64,000 bases of DNA from NCBI GenBank assembly GCA_030278955.1, contig JAOANR010000012.1:23367977-23431976 (forward strand), in the 5' to 3' direction. Source of the DNA: Hygrophila difformis. Its lineage: Eukaryota; Streptophyta; Magnoliopsida; Lamiales; Acanthaceae. Shown here piece by piece: positions 31,572 to 44,000 of the stretch. The position numbers and the translations under genes were made by a program. Every line of letters begins with the position of its first letter. Positions within the stretch are counted from its first letter, which is position 1. The notes under the pieces are model-generated. The model saw nothing but the letters and a program-made list of their open reading frames with translations. It was not told the DNA's origin and did no database searches.

Positions 31572-31950
31572 GCTCTTGGGGAATCGAACCCGCAAGAATT
31601 TAAATGCATCCTAGGGAATCGAACCCGTAGGAATCAACACACGTCCTGGGGAATCAAACCCGCAGGAAGACAGACCATCGCCCTTGGGGAATCGAACCCG
31701 CAAGAACTCAGATACATCCTAGGGAATTGAACCCATAGGAATCAACACATATCCTGGGGAATCGAACCCGCAGGAAAACACACCCTGGGGAATTGAACCC
31801 GCAAGGTTTGACACGGACATCCTGGGGAATCGAACCCGCAGGAAAACATACACCCTGGGGAATCGAACCCGCAAGGTTTGACACGGACATCCTGGGGAAT
31901 CGAACCCGCAGGGACACAGACGCCCTTGGGGAATCGAACCCGCAAGGTCA
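31572..31950 (-). repeat. Minisatellite of tRNA T-arm-like units (11 copies)
   Basis: Eleven units of about 35 bp have the core 'tggggaatcgaacccgcagg'. On the minus (LTR sense) strand this reads GGGTTCGATTCCCC, a complete match in most copies to the Pol III B-box consensus GGTTCGANTCC and able to form a T-arm-like hairpin. The open frames read through it are artefacts. No acceptor stem or A box accompanies the units. Confidence 0.85.
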
Positions 31951-33153
31951 AAACAAGTTTCACAATTTCATAAGTTTCAACAAGATTTCAAGATTTGACT
32001 CGGTCAACCACAGTTCACTTCAAAATTCATTAAAAATCGATTTTAATTCCAAAAATTCTGAAAATTCACCACTGACTCGGAAACTCAGATATGAACAACT
32101 TTCATGTTTTAACTTTTTCGATCCGAGTTACAAAAACAGGTCAAAAACATCAATTTTCATCATATCATTAATCTGTCTGAATTTCATGTACAGCAGTTTC
32201 AAAATTTCAAGATTTACCATAGCAAACTAACTCCAAATTTGATGATATTTTACAGAGAGATACCTAAGACATATATCTACAACTTTCATGTTCGGATAAA
32301 GTTCTAAATCGGTCTAGATGTAATGTCAAAAACGTCATCAAGTTCGAACCTAAGTTCTGTCCAGATTTCAAGATTCAAATTCAAGCAGTTCGGTTCGAGA
32401 ACGAATTCAGATATCAAATCATAAGGAAAAATTCCAAAAATTTACGGAGGTATTCTTAACGTATAGATCTACAACTCTTATGTTTTGCACCAATCCTAAA
32501 TCGGTCTAGATATAAGGTAAAAATCACCAACAAGTTCGAACTAAAGTTCTGTCAAGAATTCCAAGATCCAGATTTAATGCAGTTCGGTTTTGGGTCATTT
32601 TCAGGTCTCCAAACAACATGAAAAATTCCGAAAATTTTACAGGAGATAGATCTAAGCCTTAGGAATGTTTTTCATGTTTTAAGCTTTCTCGTTTGAATAG
32701 TTTTAAGGGTTCGAAAAATTCACGCACAACCGCTGCGCCGTAAGGTTTTTCATATAGACAGATTTTTAGTTTCTTGATTAGATCTTTACGTTAGGTGTAT
32801 TTTAATTCATCCAAAACCATAGTAAGGTTAACTTACAGATCTTTGGTCGTCCGGGATCGTCGATTCGGAGGCGTAGCTTCCAGTCCACCGTTTATCTTCT
32901 CCGTTCGTCGGGTTCTTCGTTCTCTATCGGATTCGGGGTGTAGAAAAGAAAAAGAAGGAAGTTAGGATTCGTTTTCGAATCGTATATGGAACAAGGATCG
33001 GATCGGAACTTACCACGACATTAGAGATCTTCCGAATTCGTCCACAACAGTCCTCGCCTTGGTTTCGTGCCTCCGACGACTCCGGGATTAGGGTTTTCCA
33101 ACGTATAGAGAGTATGGATGTTTTCAGAAGTGTTTAGGGCTTCCAAGAGGTGT

Positions 33154-33161
33154 TATTTATA
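33154..33161 (-). promoter_or_regulatory. TATA box of LTR-D
   Basis: The minus strand reads TATAAATA. A GC-rich cluster of GCGCGGCC-like motifs (33284-33350) lies about 120 bp upstream of it. Confidence 0.55.
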
Positions 33162-33714
33162 GATAGACACGACCTAGGGACGTCCAAGGTCGGCCTTGGT
33201 GAGTCTTGAGCCGAAAGGTGTTCAACTGAAGTCGGAAAATCCGGATTCAGGAGAGTAAATCTCGCAACGGGCGATTCTGCTTGCTGGCGCGGCCGTGGCG
33301 CGCCGTTGGGCCAATGACCGCGCGGCCACCGCGCGGCTGCCGCCTGGACTTCGTTCCGGGTGGGTCGTGCGATCCTTCGTGCTTTTCCTCCTCTCTTTCG
33401 GACTTCTAACCCTCCATGTTATCGGATTCCAATTTCCGGGGTATCTTCGGGTTCCTACCTCCCATCATCATTTTATTCGGGTCTAAATATATTTTTGGAC
33501 TAGAGTTCTCGAGTCCATTGGTGTCGGGTTTCGGTGTACAATTTATTCGATTAAATTGTCTTGAGTATTGGAACTTTAATTCCCTTTTTTGATTAGACTT
33601 CATTTCTCATTTCTTTTTCTCTTTATTTATTTAGTGTCTTTATTTATCATTTATTTATTTATTATTTATTTATTTAATTATTTGTTTTATGTTGCAAAAT
33701 TCTCGGGTATTACA

Positions 33715-34710
33715 TCCACTCTCACGTACTCTTCCGCCTCAGCTTGTGTGAAAAGTCGGGTTTGCACTTGATCTCTTTTTAGCACATTCCAGTTTGTGTT
33801 TCGGATGAACTCGGTGACCTGATCCCTCATGACATGGATCTGCTTATCCCTTGTGGTCTTTGTTCTGAGTGATAGGTGGGTTTGTACACATCCTCTAAAA
33901 ATATGGTATCAAAGTGATCTTCATCCGGAAGCACAAGATCCTTATCTAGAATTGATTCTGTAATATCCTTCCTGCCCGTGCCCCAGAGTGTCATGAGAGC
34001 GTGCCATTGCTCTCTGAATTCTTTGGCTATATCCATCATTGTCTTGATCAGTGGCGGCTGATTCTCTTCTTTTGAAGCCATGGCCCTCTTAATAGCATGA
34101 TCCAAATTGTGGCTCATTTCTCTATGCCTCCTCCTGGCCTGCTGTGTGAGCCAACTCTGCTCCTTTACTCCCTTGTTTTCGAGCAAGCTTGGATTGTACA
34201 AAAACGGAAGGGCCTTTTGCACCATGAAGATTCCTCGATCCACCATCTGACTTAGATTTGGTGCTTTCTCTGTAAATTCCTTTTTAACCCTATTGTTTAT
34301 CTGGTTGGGCACCACTATAATCTCAAATTCCATGCAAGCAGGATCTCCAGTCTTCGAGTCCTGGTGTCTTTCCCATCTGGCCATGCATTCATTGAACCGT
34401 CTGAGAAGTCTTTTTGTATGCACATAATCAGGCACCTTCATATCTAAGCAGCCCTCATCAACCTGTCGCTCCCAGAACTTCATCAGGTACCTATTTCCTT
34501 GAAATTCCTTTCTTCGGGCTTTATATGCTTGTCCCATCCTTTTTGCAGCGTGAAACTCACCTCAGTTGCTTCCATGATTTTTACACCATATTCTGACTCC
34601 AAGGCTTTTCTATAATCATTTGCCTTTGTCCGGTACTGCGAGCCATCTATTATCCTTGATCTTGTGTGCAGCTGGGCAGGCCAGCCCGTGATTCAATGAA
34701 TAACTTTTCC
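33715..34710 (-). pseudogene. Accessory gene of element A, proximal part (second exon start)
   Basis: Sense exon 2 begins after the acceptor CTCAG/GG at 34711/34710 and encodes the N-terminal region of the accessory protein, with the open frame 34537-33827 (FWERQVDEG, RRFNECMARWERHQDSKTGDPACMEFEIIVVP, FLYNPSLLENKG). It aligns throughout with element B 45161-44130. A frame break lies between 34710 and 34537, and others lie near 33827. I recognise no named domain in this N-terminal region. Exon 1 is lost with the deletion at 36258. Confidence 0.8.
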
Positions 34711-36258
34711 CTGAGAAATTGAAAGTATTAAATCGAGTTTTTATAATTTACAGGAATTATTCAAATTAAAAATCAACATCCTTACATTTAGAGCCTTGCT
34801 CTAGATGTGAGGTTTATTGAACTCTCAATTTGAATTTTAATAAAAAGCAAAGGTAAATTTTTCTTTTTACTCATTTTTAGAGAATTCAAAAACATGAGTT
34901 ATATAACAAACAATAGGGGTCATTGGGCCCCTAAATATTTTTGAATGGACTATTGAGTCCAAATCAAATGAAAATGGTCATTGGACCAAAAATCTTTTTA
35001 ATGGGCCGTTGGGCCCAAAAATTTGGATTTCACAATTTTTAAACAATCCCAATCCCGAGGGGATTGTTGAAAGTGCAATGGAATGAGATGGGATGGAATG
35101 GAACGCAAATCGAGGAAAGTGCAAATGAAATGCGGCGGCTCGGATCTGCTTGACTTGGACTGTTTGGAATGGTTTGATCAGTCCAAGTCTTTTAAAAATA
35201 AAGAAAACCCAATTTTTAATTTTTTAATAAAGGTTGACTTATTTTTATTAAATTGAAAGTGGGATTTTAGTGGTCCCATTTTTGGATTTTTCAAAACAAT
35301 AGCAGCCCACATGAGGAAAAGGACTGCTATTTATTACTGAAGTTTTGTGCTCCATTGGGAGCAAAACCAAGTTGGTCAACTTATCAAACAAAATCCTACC
35401 AACTATTTTGTCTTTTTCTAAAATGCCTTTTCTGAAAAGTATTAGCAGCATTTTGTTTGGTTGCACAGATTGCCAAATGCAAACACACACCAACTTTTCA
35501 ACATTCACACAAAGACATGCCGACAGAGACAAAAAGCAGATATTATAAACAAAAGTCCCAACATCCATTTAATGCTCTCTGCCCTCAAAACCCATCACAA
35601 TGGCATGCATAAGAACAAATATGAAAATAAAAGTAACCTCTAAGCATCAAGACAACAAACATTCTTATTTCTATCATGTTTCATGCTTTCAATCCAGAAT
35701 AACCAAGTAAAAGCACTGTCTAATCAAGCTCAGCAAATTAAGAACTCAAGAAACTATAACCAACAACATAGTGATACTCATAAAACAACCTTATATTCAT
35801 CAGTTTTCTAGATTCCAGTTTTGCAATTTGAACAGACCAGAACAACACTCAATGCAATCTTGAAAACCAAACCAACTAATGGTATAGATTTACAAAAGCA
35901 AGAGAAAACCTTGAGAACCCTAGGTTACAAAATCCTAACAATGGCAGTGCTCACACTGTCAAAGCCTTAACGGTATCTCAACCCATATTCAACATGCCAA
36001 AAGGAATTCAAACTACTACAAACTTCTCAAAGAATCGAATGCACCCATCATTTTACTAAAAAACCACCTCCCCAGACCTACACACCGACCTTCGGTTCAC
36101 AGAGACAAAGGAAAAATTCCCAAATCCCCAAACATGCTTAAAAATCGAAACCAAGGAGGCATAATACAACTATAAACCTCTATTTACGCTATTTACAACA
36201 TTAAGCTACAAAGTACCCCAAAATTGCAAAATAGGGATTACGAAACACTCGAGAATGC
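34711..36258 (-). other. Partial intron of the element A accessory gene
   Basis: AT-rich and collinear with element B 45162-46640. It contains the polypurine-tract hairpin at 34780-34812. The donor side and exon 1 are missing. Confidence 0.65.
34780..34812. repeat. Polypurine-tract hairpin in element A
   Basis: CCTTACATTTAGAGC, a short loop, then GCTCTAGATGTGAGG: 15-bp arms with two mismatches. Sense transcripts carry it about 70 nt before the accessory-gene acceptor. Confidence 0.75.
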
Positions 36259-37842
36259 TCACTCGGAGGTTTTTGAAAGTTTGACCCTGGTAGTAAAAGA
36301 CACCCCCCAGTCAGAATGACCGAGTGTGGATCAAGAATTCCCTAATCTCGGTGAAATGCTCGCAGTGTTCACTTCCCTTCGGGTGGTTATGAGATACAAA
36401 CTAATGAAACGAATTAATAAATTAGTTCATTCCGGATGCACTCACTCAGGACTCGAAAATAGGCTTTGGCAGAAGAGGATAGCAGTTGAAAGAATACTCA
36501 ACCCTATCTTAGAAAATAACCAAGGCCCATATGCTGTTCCTCTAGCATTATTCATCACACCTTATCTGAGTCCAAGTGGTCTCTGATTCAGTGCCATGTT
36601 TAATACAAGATTTCCAACACACAGCAATTTTGGAAAATAATTGATTTGAAAACCGTTCCCTAAACAGGTACTAGACTCTCAATTTAAAACACAGATCCTT
36701 TCAGTCTAGGTGAGACCTAATCGCTGACTCTGCTTCTAATTTCCCAAAATCAACCCCCAGTCGGATATGAATTAGTCATAGCTGAGGAACTTATCCCTTA
36801 CTCAGATCCGGATTTTATAAATGAATTTTTGTTGGAAATTTATTGTGAGACATCTGATTAAAATCATGACTTCTATGTCCAAGGGAAGGATCCCAAAATA
36901 ATTATGACCACAATATTTACATAATAATATCATGCATAAATTTATAAAGAAGTGTAAACTTAAATAACCCAAAATATAAGGCGGGTTTAGACAGAAGTTG
37001 ATACACAAAGATGAAATAGTCGGAGATGAGAAGAATTTTGGCTAAAAAGATGACAAAATAATTAGAGTTTATTGGATTGTAGTTATCTGTGGTCCAGTTC
37101 CCTAATTATTAAGGTGAGATGATTTTAGGCAGCAGAAGGCCTCAAACAACAGTGATCGCTATTATCAAGACTTCCACTACCTGTGAAATGAGAGAAAGAC
37201 CTACATGTTTTCTCACTGTAATACTATTCAAACAATGTTGATCGACACCGTTTGATAATATTACAGCTCAAAATTCGGGTTTGAAATTAAGATGAATAAA
37301 TGGAAACTGTATCCGGATAGGAGTCAGCTGAGCAGCTATTATAATCCCGGATGGACGAACCGCCAAGGCTTCCACCGACCACTATCCGGACCATGCAAAA
37401 TAACATCTAATAATTAATATACAGACCACGAGCTAGTTTATCCGTGTGGGAATACCCGCCAACATTAGTCTGTCATATCTCTTACTAGCTGTTTCACACA
37501 CACAGATAAAGACAAAATAAATAAAAGAGAATATTTTTGGGTCATCTTGTATGATAGACATTGGTTTCTCATCCAAGGTTATGGAAATAAATCCATAATT
37601 ACTCTCTATGTCTAAATAATCACTCATTCCATAATTAATTAATTAATTACAGTCCGGATTATATACTTAGATCATTAGAGTTTAATTTTGTAGAAAAATC
37701 TTTTAATGGAGAATTGAACAAATTTCTTTATATCAAATTAATCATGGGTTGAAATCATTGGATTTCAACCTCAAAATATTAATACAAAGGTTCAATTAAT
37801 TAGGGGAAATGGAGAAATGGAAAATTTGGCAGAAATGCCAAT

Positions 37843-38190
37843 TACGATGCTAGACAGATTTGACGACGCTATCCTTAGATAGCGTCGTAGGTATAGCGTC
37901 GTAAGGTGAATTTTTAGAAATGTTGATAAAATTGGAGGGTACGGCGCTATACACTAAATGGCGACGCTATCTTAGGATAGCGTCGTGGGTATAGCGTCGT
38001 AGGTGGGTTTTGTGAAAAATAAAGTATTTTGGGGACCTACGACTCTAAACAAAAATTACGACGCTATCCGAGGATAGCGTCGTTGGTCTAGCGCCGTAGG
38101 ACAAATTTTGTTAAGTCTGTACAACTACGGCGCTAAACCTCACCTACGACGCTACACTAGGTTAGCGCCGTAGGGCGGTTAGCGTCGTAG
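37843..38190 (-). repeat. Motif array 1, element B left LTR (4 units)
   Basis: Mixed TACGACGCTA and TACGGCGCTA motifs with their inverses, in the same position and grammar as element A array 1. Confidence 0.85.
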
Positions 38191-38838
38191 CTAGCCCAGA
38201 AAATTTGTTGTTGTTCGGGTGATGCAATCTATGCGATTGCAAACCCTATTATCAAGTTTATGGTTCAATTCATGCAAGAAAAGAGGCAAAAGAAAGTAAT
38301 GACAGTAATGAAGATGAACTAAAATGTAAGGGAAACTTAAATAAAAAGAGACGATAAAGCACAAATGAACCATAAACCCAAGTGAGGGTTTTCAACCAAC
38401 AAATCATGCATGAGACCCCGAAAAACAAGAGAAAAACACAAACCCACATAAAACAATAAAACTACATGACCGAGTGGTCATAAAACCAAAAATAAAGCAA
38501 TAAATCCATGGACTCATGTCCATTTCATGATTTTGGGACTCTTTTTGTGATTAACTTCCCATTTTATAAGCAATGGCTTGATAATACCCATCACTTGGGT
38601 ATTTCAAAACTTGGTAAAAGTTCAACAAAGCTGGAAATAATGTAAACAGTGGCTAGCTAACGTTGCAAACTCTAATAAGATCACTAATCTGTATAATAAA
38701 AATCTAATCTAAGACATAAATATAAATAATACAAAAAAAAAGACCTAACTACCTAACTAACCTACACACCACCCAAGAACACCAAGTTGTCTCCAAGTTC
38801 GAATGTTGTGAAGTGACTGATCATGGGAGTCAACTGGT

Positions 38839-38848
38839 CCTTATATAG
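38839..38848 (-). promoter_or_regulatory. TATA box, element B left LTR
   Basis: The sense strand reads CTATATAAGG just downstream of array 2. It is conserved in A and in the right LTR of B (51477-51486). Confidence 0.7.
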
Positions 38849-38906
38849 GTGGGAAACCCTAGGCCCATGGGCCCCCAGGCCTTGAAATTTGAATTCTGGC
38901 AAGGCT

Positions 38907-39173
38907 TACGACGCTATAGATGGCTTGCGGCGCTATCCTTCTACGGCGCTATAGGTTTAGCGTCGTAGTCTTCCACTTCGAAGACTCTCTCTGTCTCTCA
39001 GTGAACAGCCTACGGCGCTATCCATCTTTTACGGCGCTATACTCGACTACGGCGCTATCCATGCTTAGCGCCGTCCACCCTTCTTTGGACGTCAACTTCA
39101 ATTTCCTCCTACGGCGCTAGACCAAGCTACGGCGCTATACATGCTTAACGCCGTAGTTGTGTCTAGCGTCGTC
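38907..39173 (-). repeat. Motif array 2, element B left LTR
   Basis: Degenerate units of TACGGCGCTA and TAGCGCCGTA lie upstream of the TATA box, the promoter-proximal position. Confidence 0.8.
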
Positions 39174-39461
39174 ATATCCTGAAAAATTCAACTTTTTGTG
39201 GGTTTTCATTTCTTTTCCCATCTTTTCATTTCCTTTTTCTTTTTCTTTTCTTTTTCTCATGTTTTTGGATTTTTCTAACATAAATATGTAATAAAATTAC
39301 ATATTTATGCATTTTTCATACCAGCTTAATATTTTTACAGTTATGCATAAATCAGTCCAATTCAACTGCTTTCTTATTTAATATAAGACCGGAATGCAAT
39401 CAAATGCCCGTTTCAGACACGGAAATTGATTGAAAATAATGGTCATTTCTGGCCATTATCA

Positions 39462-41090
39462 ACATCCTCACATTTAATACTGATCGTCCCCGAGCATTCA
39501 GAGTCAATGTTCTAAAGAACACAGGCTCTGCATATTCAATTCATTTTCGTGGCTTCATAAATTACATACTTTTTGGATTGGGATAGGACAATCAAAAACT
39601 ACAAGTGTTAAATTCCCTTGATTGTAGTGTTTAATGAAATGATACTTGCTCACTACATCGGGCCTACAAATCAAACATTATTATCAACCCTTCATGAATG
39701 TCATGTTTGAAAGAAGCAAGGATTAAGAATCAGAATTAAGGTATGATACGATCATAATTCGTAAAATAGAGCCTCACATATAAGAGAATCGACAAGTTCA
39801 CTCACTCTCAATTGGGGTTTAATCATTGAACGCTCGAAATCAAATTTAATTAAATTATCCCATAAGCTTGCAATTGGACCAACTCGCCACCGGCTCATTT
39901 CTTCAAATCGAGATCACGGGGTCTTATTCAAAGGTTATAATGGGTCATACGGTTGTAACATCAGGTGGGGAAGGGAAATTATTGGGCTTAGAAGTGGCAA
40001 AAATTAATTTTATCTTAATATAGCATATTTTCAAGATTTATGATCATCATTATTTCTTCTTTCTTTTGCTTTCTTTTTCTATTGCATGACATTAGACTTA
40101 GTCTAATTTGCTTTGTCATTTGCAATTTATTGTTGTTGAATGGAACTCAACCATTTTCTTCTCTTCTTTTTTTTTGTGATCGGATTTTTTGAATACCGAT
40201 TGGATGAATTGATGATCATAAATTGTAATGCCTTGATAAAATTTATTCTTGCACACTTGGGTTGAATGTTTTGGTCTTTTTATGAGGCTAGGAAAAATAT
40301 AGTGGGTTTCAAAGAAAAATTAGGCTTATAGGCTCAATTTGGTTAATCCTAAAGGGAAAATATTTTTGGGTTTGGATTTCAAAAGAAGGCCAAAATTTGG
40401 GTTTTCTAAGTGCCTCGATCATGTGCTCGATTTCGGGAATATGGCATGGTCTTGAATCGGTCCTAACTGCAAGTTCTAGTTTCCTTTAATCAAACTGATT
40501 CACACATCAAAGAAAATAAATGAGTAAAAGTGACTCATGGCTCAAATCTCACAAGGTTGGATTGATTCATATCATAAAATATTCTAAAAGTTAATCAAAG
40601 CTTAATTCTAACAATTTATTCAGTCAAAATTTTCAACATGAAGATTTATTACCCAATAAGCTGATTGCATCATTAAATTTTTATAACTCAAAACCTTACG
40701 AATTCATGTCATGCATGTTTTCAATTATATTATCCCAATTTAAAAGTTTGAAAATTTAATCACAAGCCTAAATTCAACATGTGAATTTAGAGCAGGTTTA
40801 TGCACACTTTTGCTGGTTATTAAATTTAAAGCAGTAAAAGAGGCACTGTTAACATACAAGGTATGTCAACAGCATATTTTTTGGCCTGACAGTCACTTAT
40901 TCATCTTGGACTGTCAGACATCTTTTCAAGAATAAAATTGTTTTTGAACTGCAAAATTCCTTTTTGGAAAGCGGTAAGCACATCAATTACAAGAGATTTC
41001 ATGCAATAAGAACAAACATGCACAAATGACATAAATTCTCTTATATGATGTTTACAATTGAGTTCAAAAATGAATAGGATCAGATCAGAT
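39462..41090 (-). other. Polypurine tract and 3-prime untranslated region of element B
   Basis: The sense AAATGTGAGGATGT precedes the LTR. AT-rich DNA collinear with 25724-27496 follows. Part of it (about 40610-40930) reappears inverted at 63560-64000 in element C. No ORF is supported. Confidence 0.7.
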
Positions 41091-44000
41091 TCATTCTTGC
41101 GGTTCCTGTGGTTGAGTTGAAGGCCCAGCATCGTCTGTTGGCGGAGGTGGCGGCTTCGGGAGCTGTCCGATGAGTGCCTGGATCACAGTTTCCATCATTT
41201 TTTGTTGACGTTCCTCACTTTCCATCATCATCTTCCGTTGCCTCTCCTCGCTTTCCAGCCTTTCTCTGTAGTGCCTTTCTTCTCTTTCCAACAGGAGTAG
41301 TCTGAATTCATCTTCTCTTCTCCTCTGTTCAGCTCTCTCTTCCTCTTTCCTCTTATCTCTCTCTTCTCTGATTCTCCTATCATCTTCCCTTCCTAGAATG
41401 ATAACATCTGCCAACTGCTTGACACTTTCTGTCATGGTTTTGTTCATTGAGCTCACGATCTCGACTAAATTTGAGTTAGCAGGCTGTTGTGAGACGTTCT
41501 GGCTTAGAGGAGGGATTTGGGACGGTTGAGCTTGCTGCTGAGGGGCTTGAACTGGAGGTGCTGGAGGAGTTTGACTGGGACTTGGTTCTGCTGGCTCGTG
41601 TTGATGCTCTTCCACTTGTGTAGAAGGCCCCGCCTCAGTACGAGCCTTTCTTCTTCTTTTAGGAGCAGGGGGAGGCATTGGATCTCTTCTTTGAATTGAT
41701 GGTGCTTCTTAACCTGATATGAACGAAGATTGCACATTTGAGTCAGCAGGGAATGGAGGGAGTGCATACGTAATCTTCCTTGAACTTGCATGGATGGGAC
41801 CCGGATAGGGGGATTCAGAATGACTAAGGCATCAGTGTCAAATTCTCCCATGTCTACCCCTTGAGCTGTGCAGATTCTTCTAATAAGATTCGGGTAGCAG
41901 AGAGCATTCTTCTTCTTGATTCGAGTAGTCATCACTTCAAAAATGTGTTCCCCAACATTCAGCTTCCGCCCATGCCACAGCTTTGCAAATCCCATCAGTA
42001 CGCTGCCTGAAGTAGTTTGGGGATGAGAGCTGGGCCTGATTCTAGCCATGTAAAATTCGAATGTTGGCATGAACTCCACTTTTAGCTTGGATGCGCTGAA
42101 TGTTCCCACCAAGCCTGGCGTTCTGGTCAAGGAGTCGGCGATGGCTTGATATGTTGCTTTCATCTTTGTCTTGCCACGCCTACTCAAGATCTCCTCCTCC
42201 GTAATCTCACTTTGATAGCTGGGTGTTTGGAGGAATCTGTTTAGATAATCCGGGGATATATCTATTGTCTTACCTCTGACCCAGGTTGTCCGTCTTGCAA
42301 CGTTAATGTTGCAGTAGAACTCCCTAGTCAGCTCCATATACCTGGGGTCTCCGTGATGTAACAGGAATTGCTCCCATCCAAGCTATGTTCTCCAAAAATC
42401 CACAGTGGGGCGCCTTAGCGAGTCTGGTGCAAATCCCTTGTCGGGTATGATGCTTTCCAAAAGCTCCTCATATGCCTTGACTGCTTTCGGATTCCCATTG
42501 AACTTCCAGATTACATCTGCCTCTTTTATCACCATTTTGGTGTTTTCAATCTTTTGGATTCCCATTCTGGCGCGAACTCCGGTTTCCTCCTAAAATCTGG
42601 CGGGCTTGACTGATCCAACAGATTCATCTTCGCTTGTGTGCCAGTCAGTTGGCTCGTCCTGCTCCTCCTGGATGGGTTCATGCCCGCTTGGTTCTCCTCC
42701 TTCCTGGGCTGCTTCGATCATAAGTTCATCTTGCTGAGCTTCCTCTACTTCCATGTTTCCCTCAGCTGCTTCATTCAATGCATCCTCCTCAACCTGTTTA
42801 GTTACAATTTTCATTGTATTGTACTCATTCATTACAGGCTTTGTAAGATTAAGTACAGGAAAGTAAGGATCAACACTAGTTGATACCTCCTTCTCCTCCC
42901 TATTTCTTGCAGCTTGTCCGACAGGACGTTGGAAAATAGGCGCCATTTGCTCCATAAATTCATCTTCTTCTTGCATGGCCTCCTCTCATTCTTCTTCTGC
43001 AGCCTTTTTCCTATTCTCAACCATACCCTGTGGTTTATCCACTTTGGCTTGTGGCTCTACAGCTTTGTCTTTTAACAAGTCCGCCAATGTGATTGGATTT
43101 GCAGAAGTTTCAGCAGCTCCAATTACAGTTTCAATTCTGGCAGTGCCTACGAGTGGATCAATGATTCGGGATGCCTCTGTCTGATAACGGATTTGTTCGG
43201 GCGCCTCTCCTCGATCAATCCTTGCTTCGATTTGCTCATTCAGTCTATTCCTTATGCCTCCCAAGATGGTTTGCCTGTCGTGAGCAGTGGGGCCAGTCCA
43301 TGCAGGAGGTTGTTCTTCTTTGATTTTCAATCCACGCCCTTGCACTTCCCCAGTGATCATCAAATCTTCATCATCCCCCTTCTCTTTTTCCACCTCTGTT
43401 GATTTCCTTGGTCGACCAGACCGGCCAATGCATTCTCTTGTTCCTGCAATTCTCTGGCTAGTGCAGCATCGCGGGCAATCAGTTCTTTTCTTTTAGGCGG
43501 TGGTGGTGGCATTAGTCCCTTGCCTTTATCTTTTGGATCTGCAGGTGCTACCACTTTCTTAGCAGTTGGCTCAGGTTCTTTAATCATGACTTTTGGTTCT
43601 GGGATTCGTTTGAACTTGAGGTTCAGCCCGGCTTTCAGATGCAACAGCAGTAGATGTTTGCTCGGGTTGGGTGGGTGGATTAGTGGTAGCGGGTGCTTGC
43701 TCTCGTGCTGGCAGGGCTGAAGCTGGTATAGACGGTTGGGTTGGCAATGGGTTGGCTTCAGTGAAAACCTGAGGAGGTGATGCAGCACTTGTATACTGAT
43801 CAATCAACACATCATTCTCATCTGCACTCCCTTCTCGTTCTCCTTCATCCAAATTGATTCCCAGGTTCTTCTCTGCATCTTTCAAATACTTGTTGATGAA
43901 AATGGGACTGGAGATGCGGTTGAGTCGCTTTACCCATATCTTCCGGATGTGATCGCAGAAATAGGCCCTATGCTCCCTCTTGTATAGCAGTGGAGTGTTA

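Larger units (their letters stand above)
30642..33714 (-). mobile_element. Solo LTR-D, 3.07 kb, inside the accessory gene of element A
   Basis: Ends are TGTAACACCCC on + and TGTAATACCCG on -, with a near-perfect 5-bp target-site duplication. No gag, pol, primer site or second LTR is present, so it is most simply a solo LTR left by recombination. It contains a Stowaway-like MITE, an 11-copy minisatellite and a GC-rich cluster. Sense is taken as minus because a TATAAATA (33154-33161) lies about 0.55 kb from that end. The family resembles long-LTR Ty3/gypsy elements, but no coding region is available to classify it. Confidence 0.8.
959..36258 (-). mobile_element. Element A: Athila-like retrotransposon, interrupted and truncated
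   Basis: Element A consists of an LTR (959-1341 plus 23579-25723, split by the Copia element), a polypurine tract at 25724, a 3-prime untranslated region, an accessory pseudogene (27497-34710, split by LTR-D) and part of an intron up to 36258. It runs on the minus strand. Its internal part is collinear with element B (39462-46640), but its LTR near 23600-23770 resembles that of element C more than B's. Its 5-prime end (first exon, leader, primer site, second LTR) is missing: at about 36258/36259 the sequence jumps into element B's left LTR. No gag-pol is present in what remains. Confidence 0.8.
36259..39461 (-). repeat. Element B left (3-prime) LTR, truncated
   Basis: It matches 48909-52099 nearly base for base and ends CCATTATCA. 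The first about 1.1 kb (47778-48908 equivalent) is missing at the junction with element A's intron. The 86-residue frame at 36326 also occurs in the right LTR (48976) and is a shadow without known domains. Confidence 0.88.

Noticed and set aside
31572..31950. tRNA genes suggested by TTCGATTCC motifs
   Set aside because: Only T-arm-like cores are present; no acceptor stem, anticodon arm or A box, and the unit is a 35-bp tandem repeat.
33284..33350. Host CpG-island promoter
   Set aside because: The GC-rich stretch is short and lies inside a repetitive LTR with its own TATA box, with no host gene nearby.
36326..36586. 86-aa ORF conserved at 48976-49236 as an LTR-encoded protein
   Set aside because: Conservation is expected because the two LTRs are nearly identical; no domain, and element C's homologous LTR part does not clearly keep the frame.
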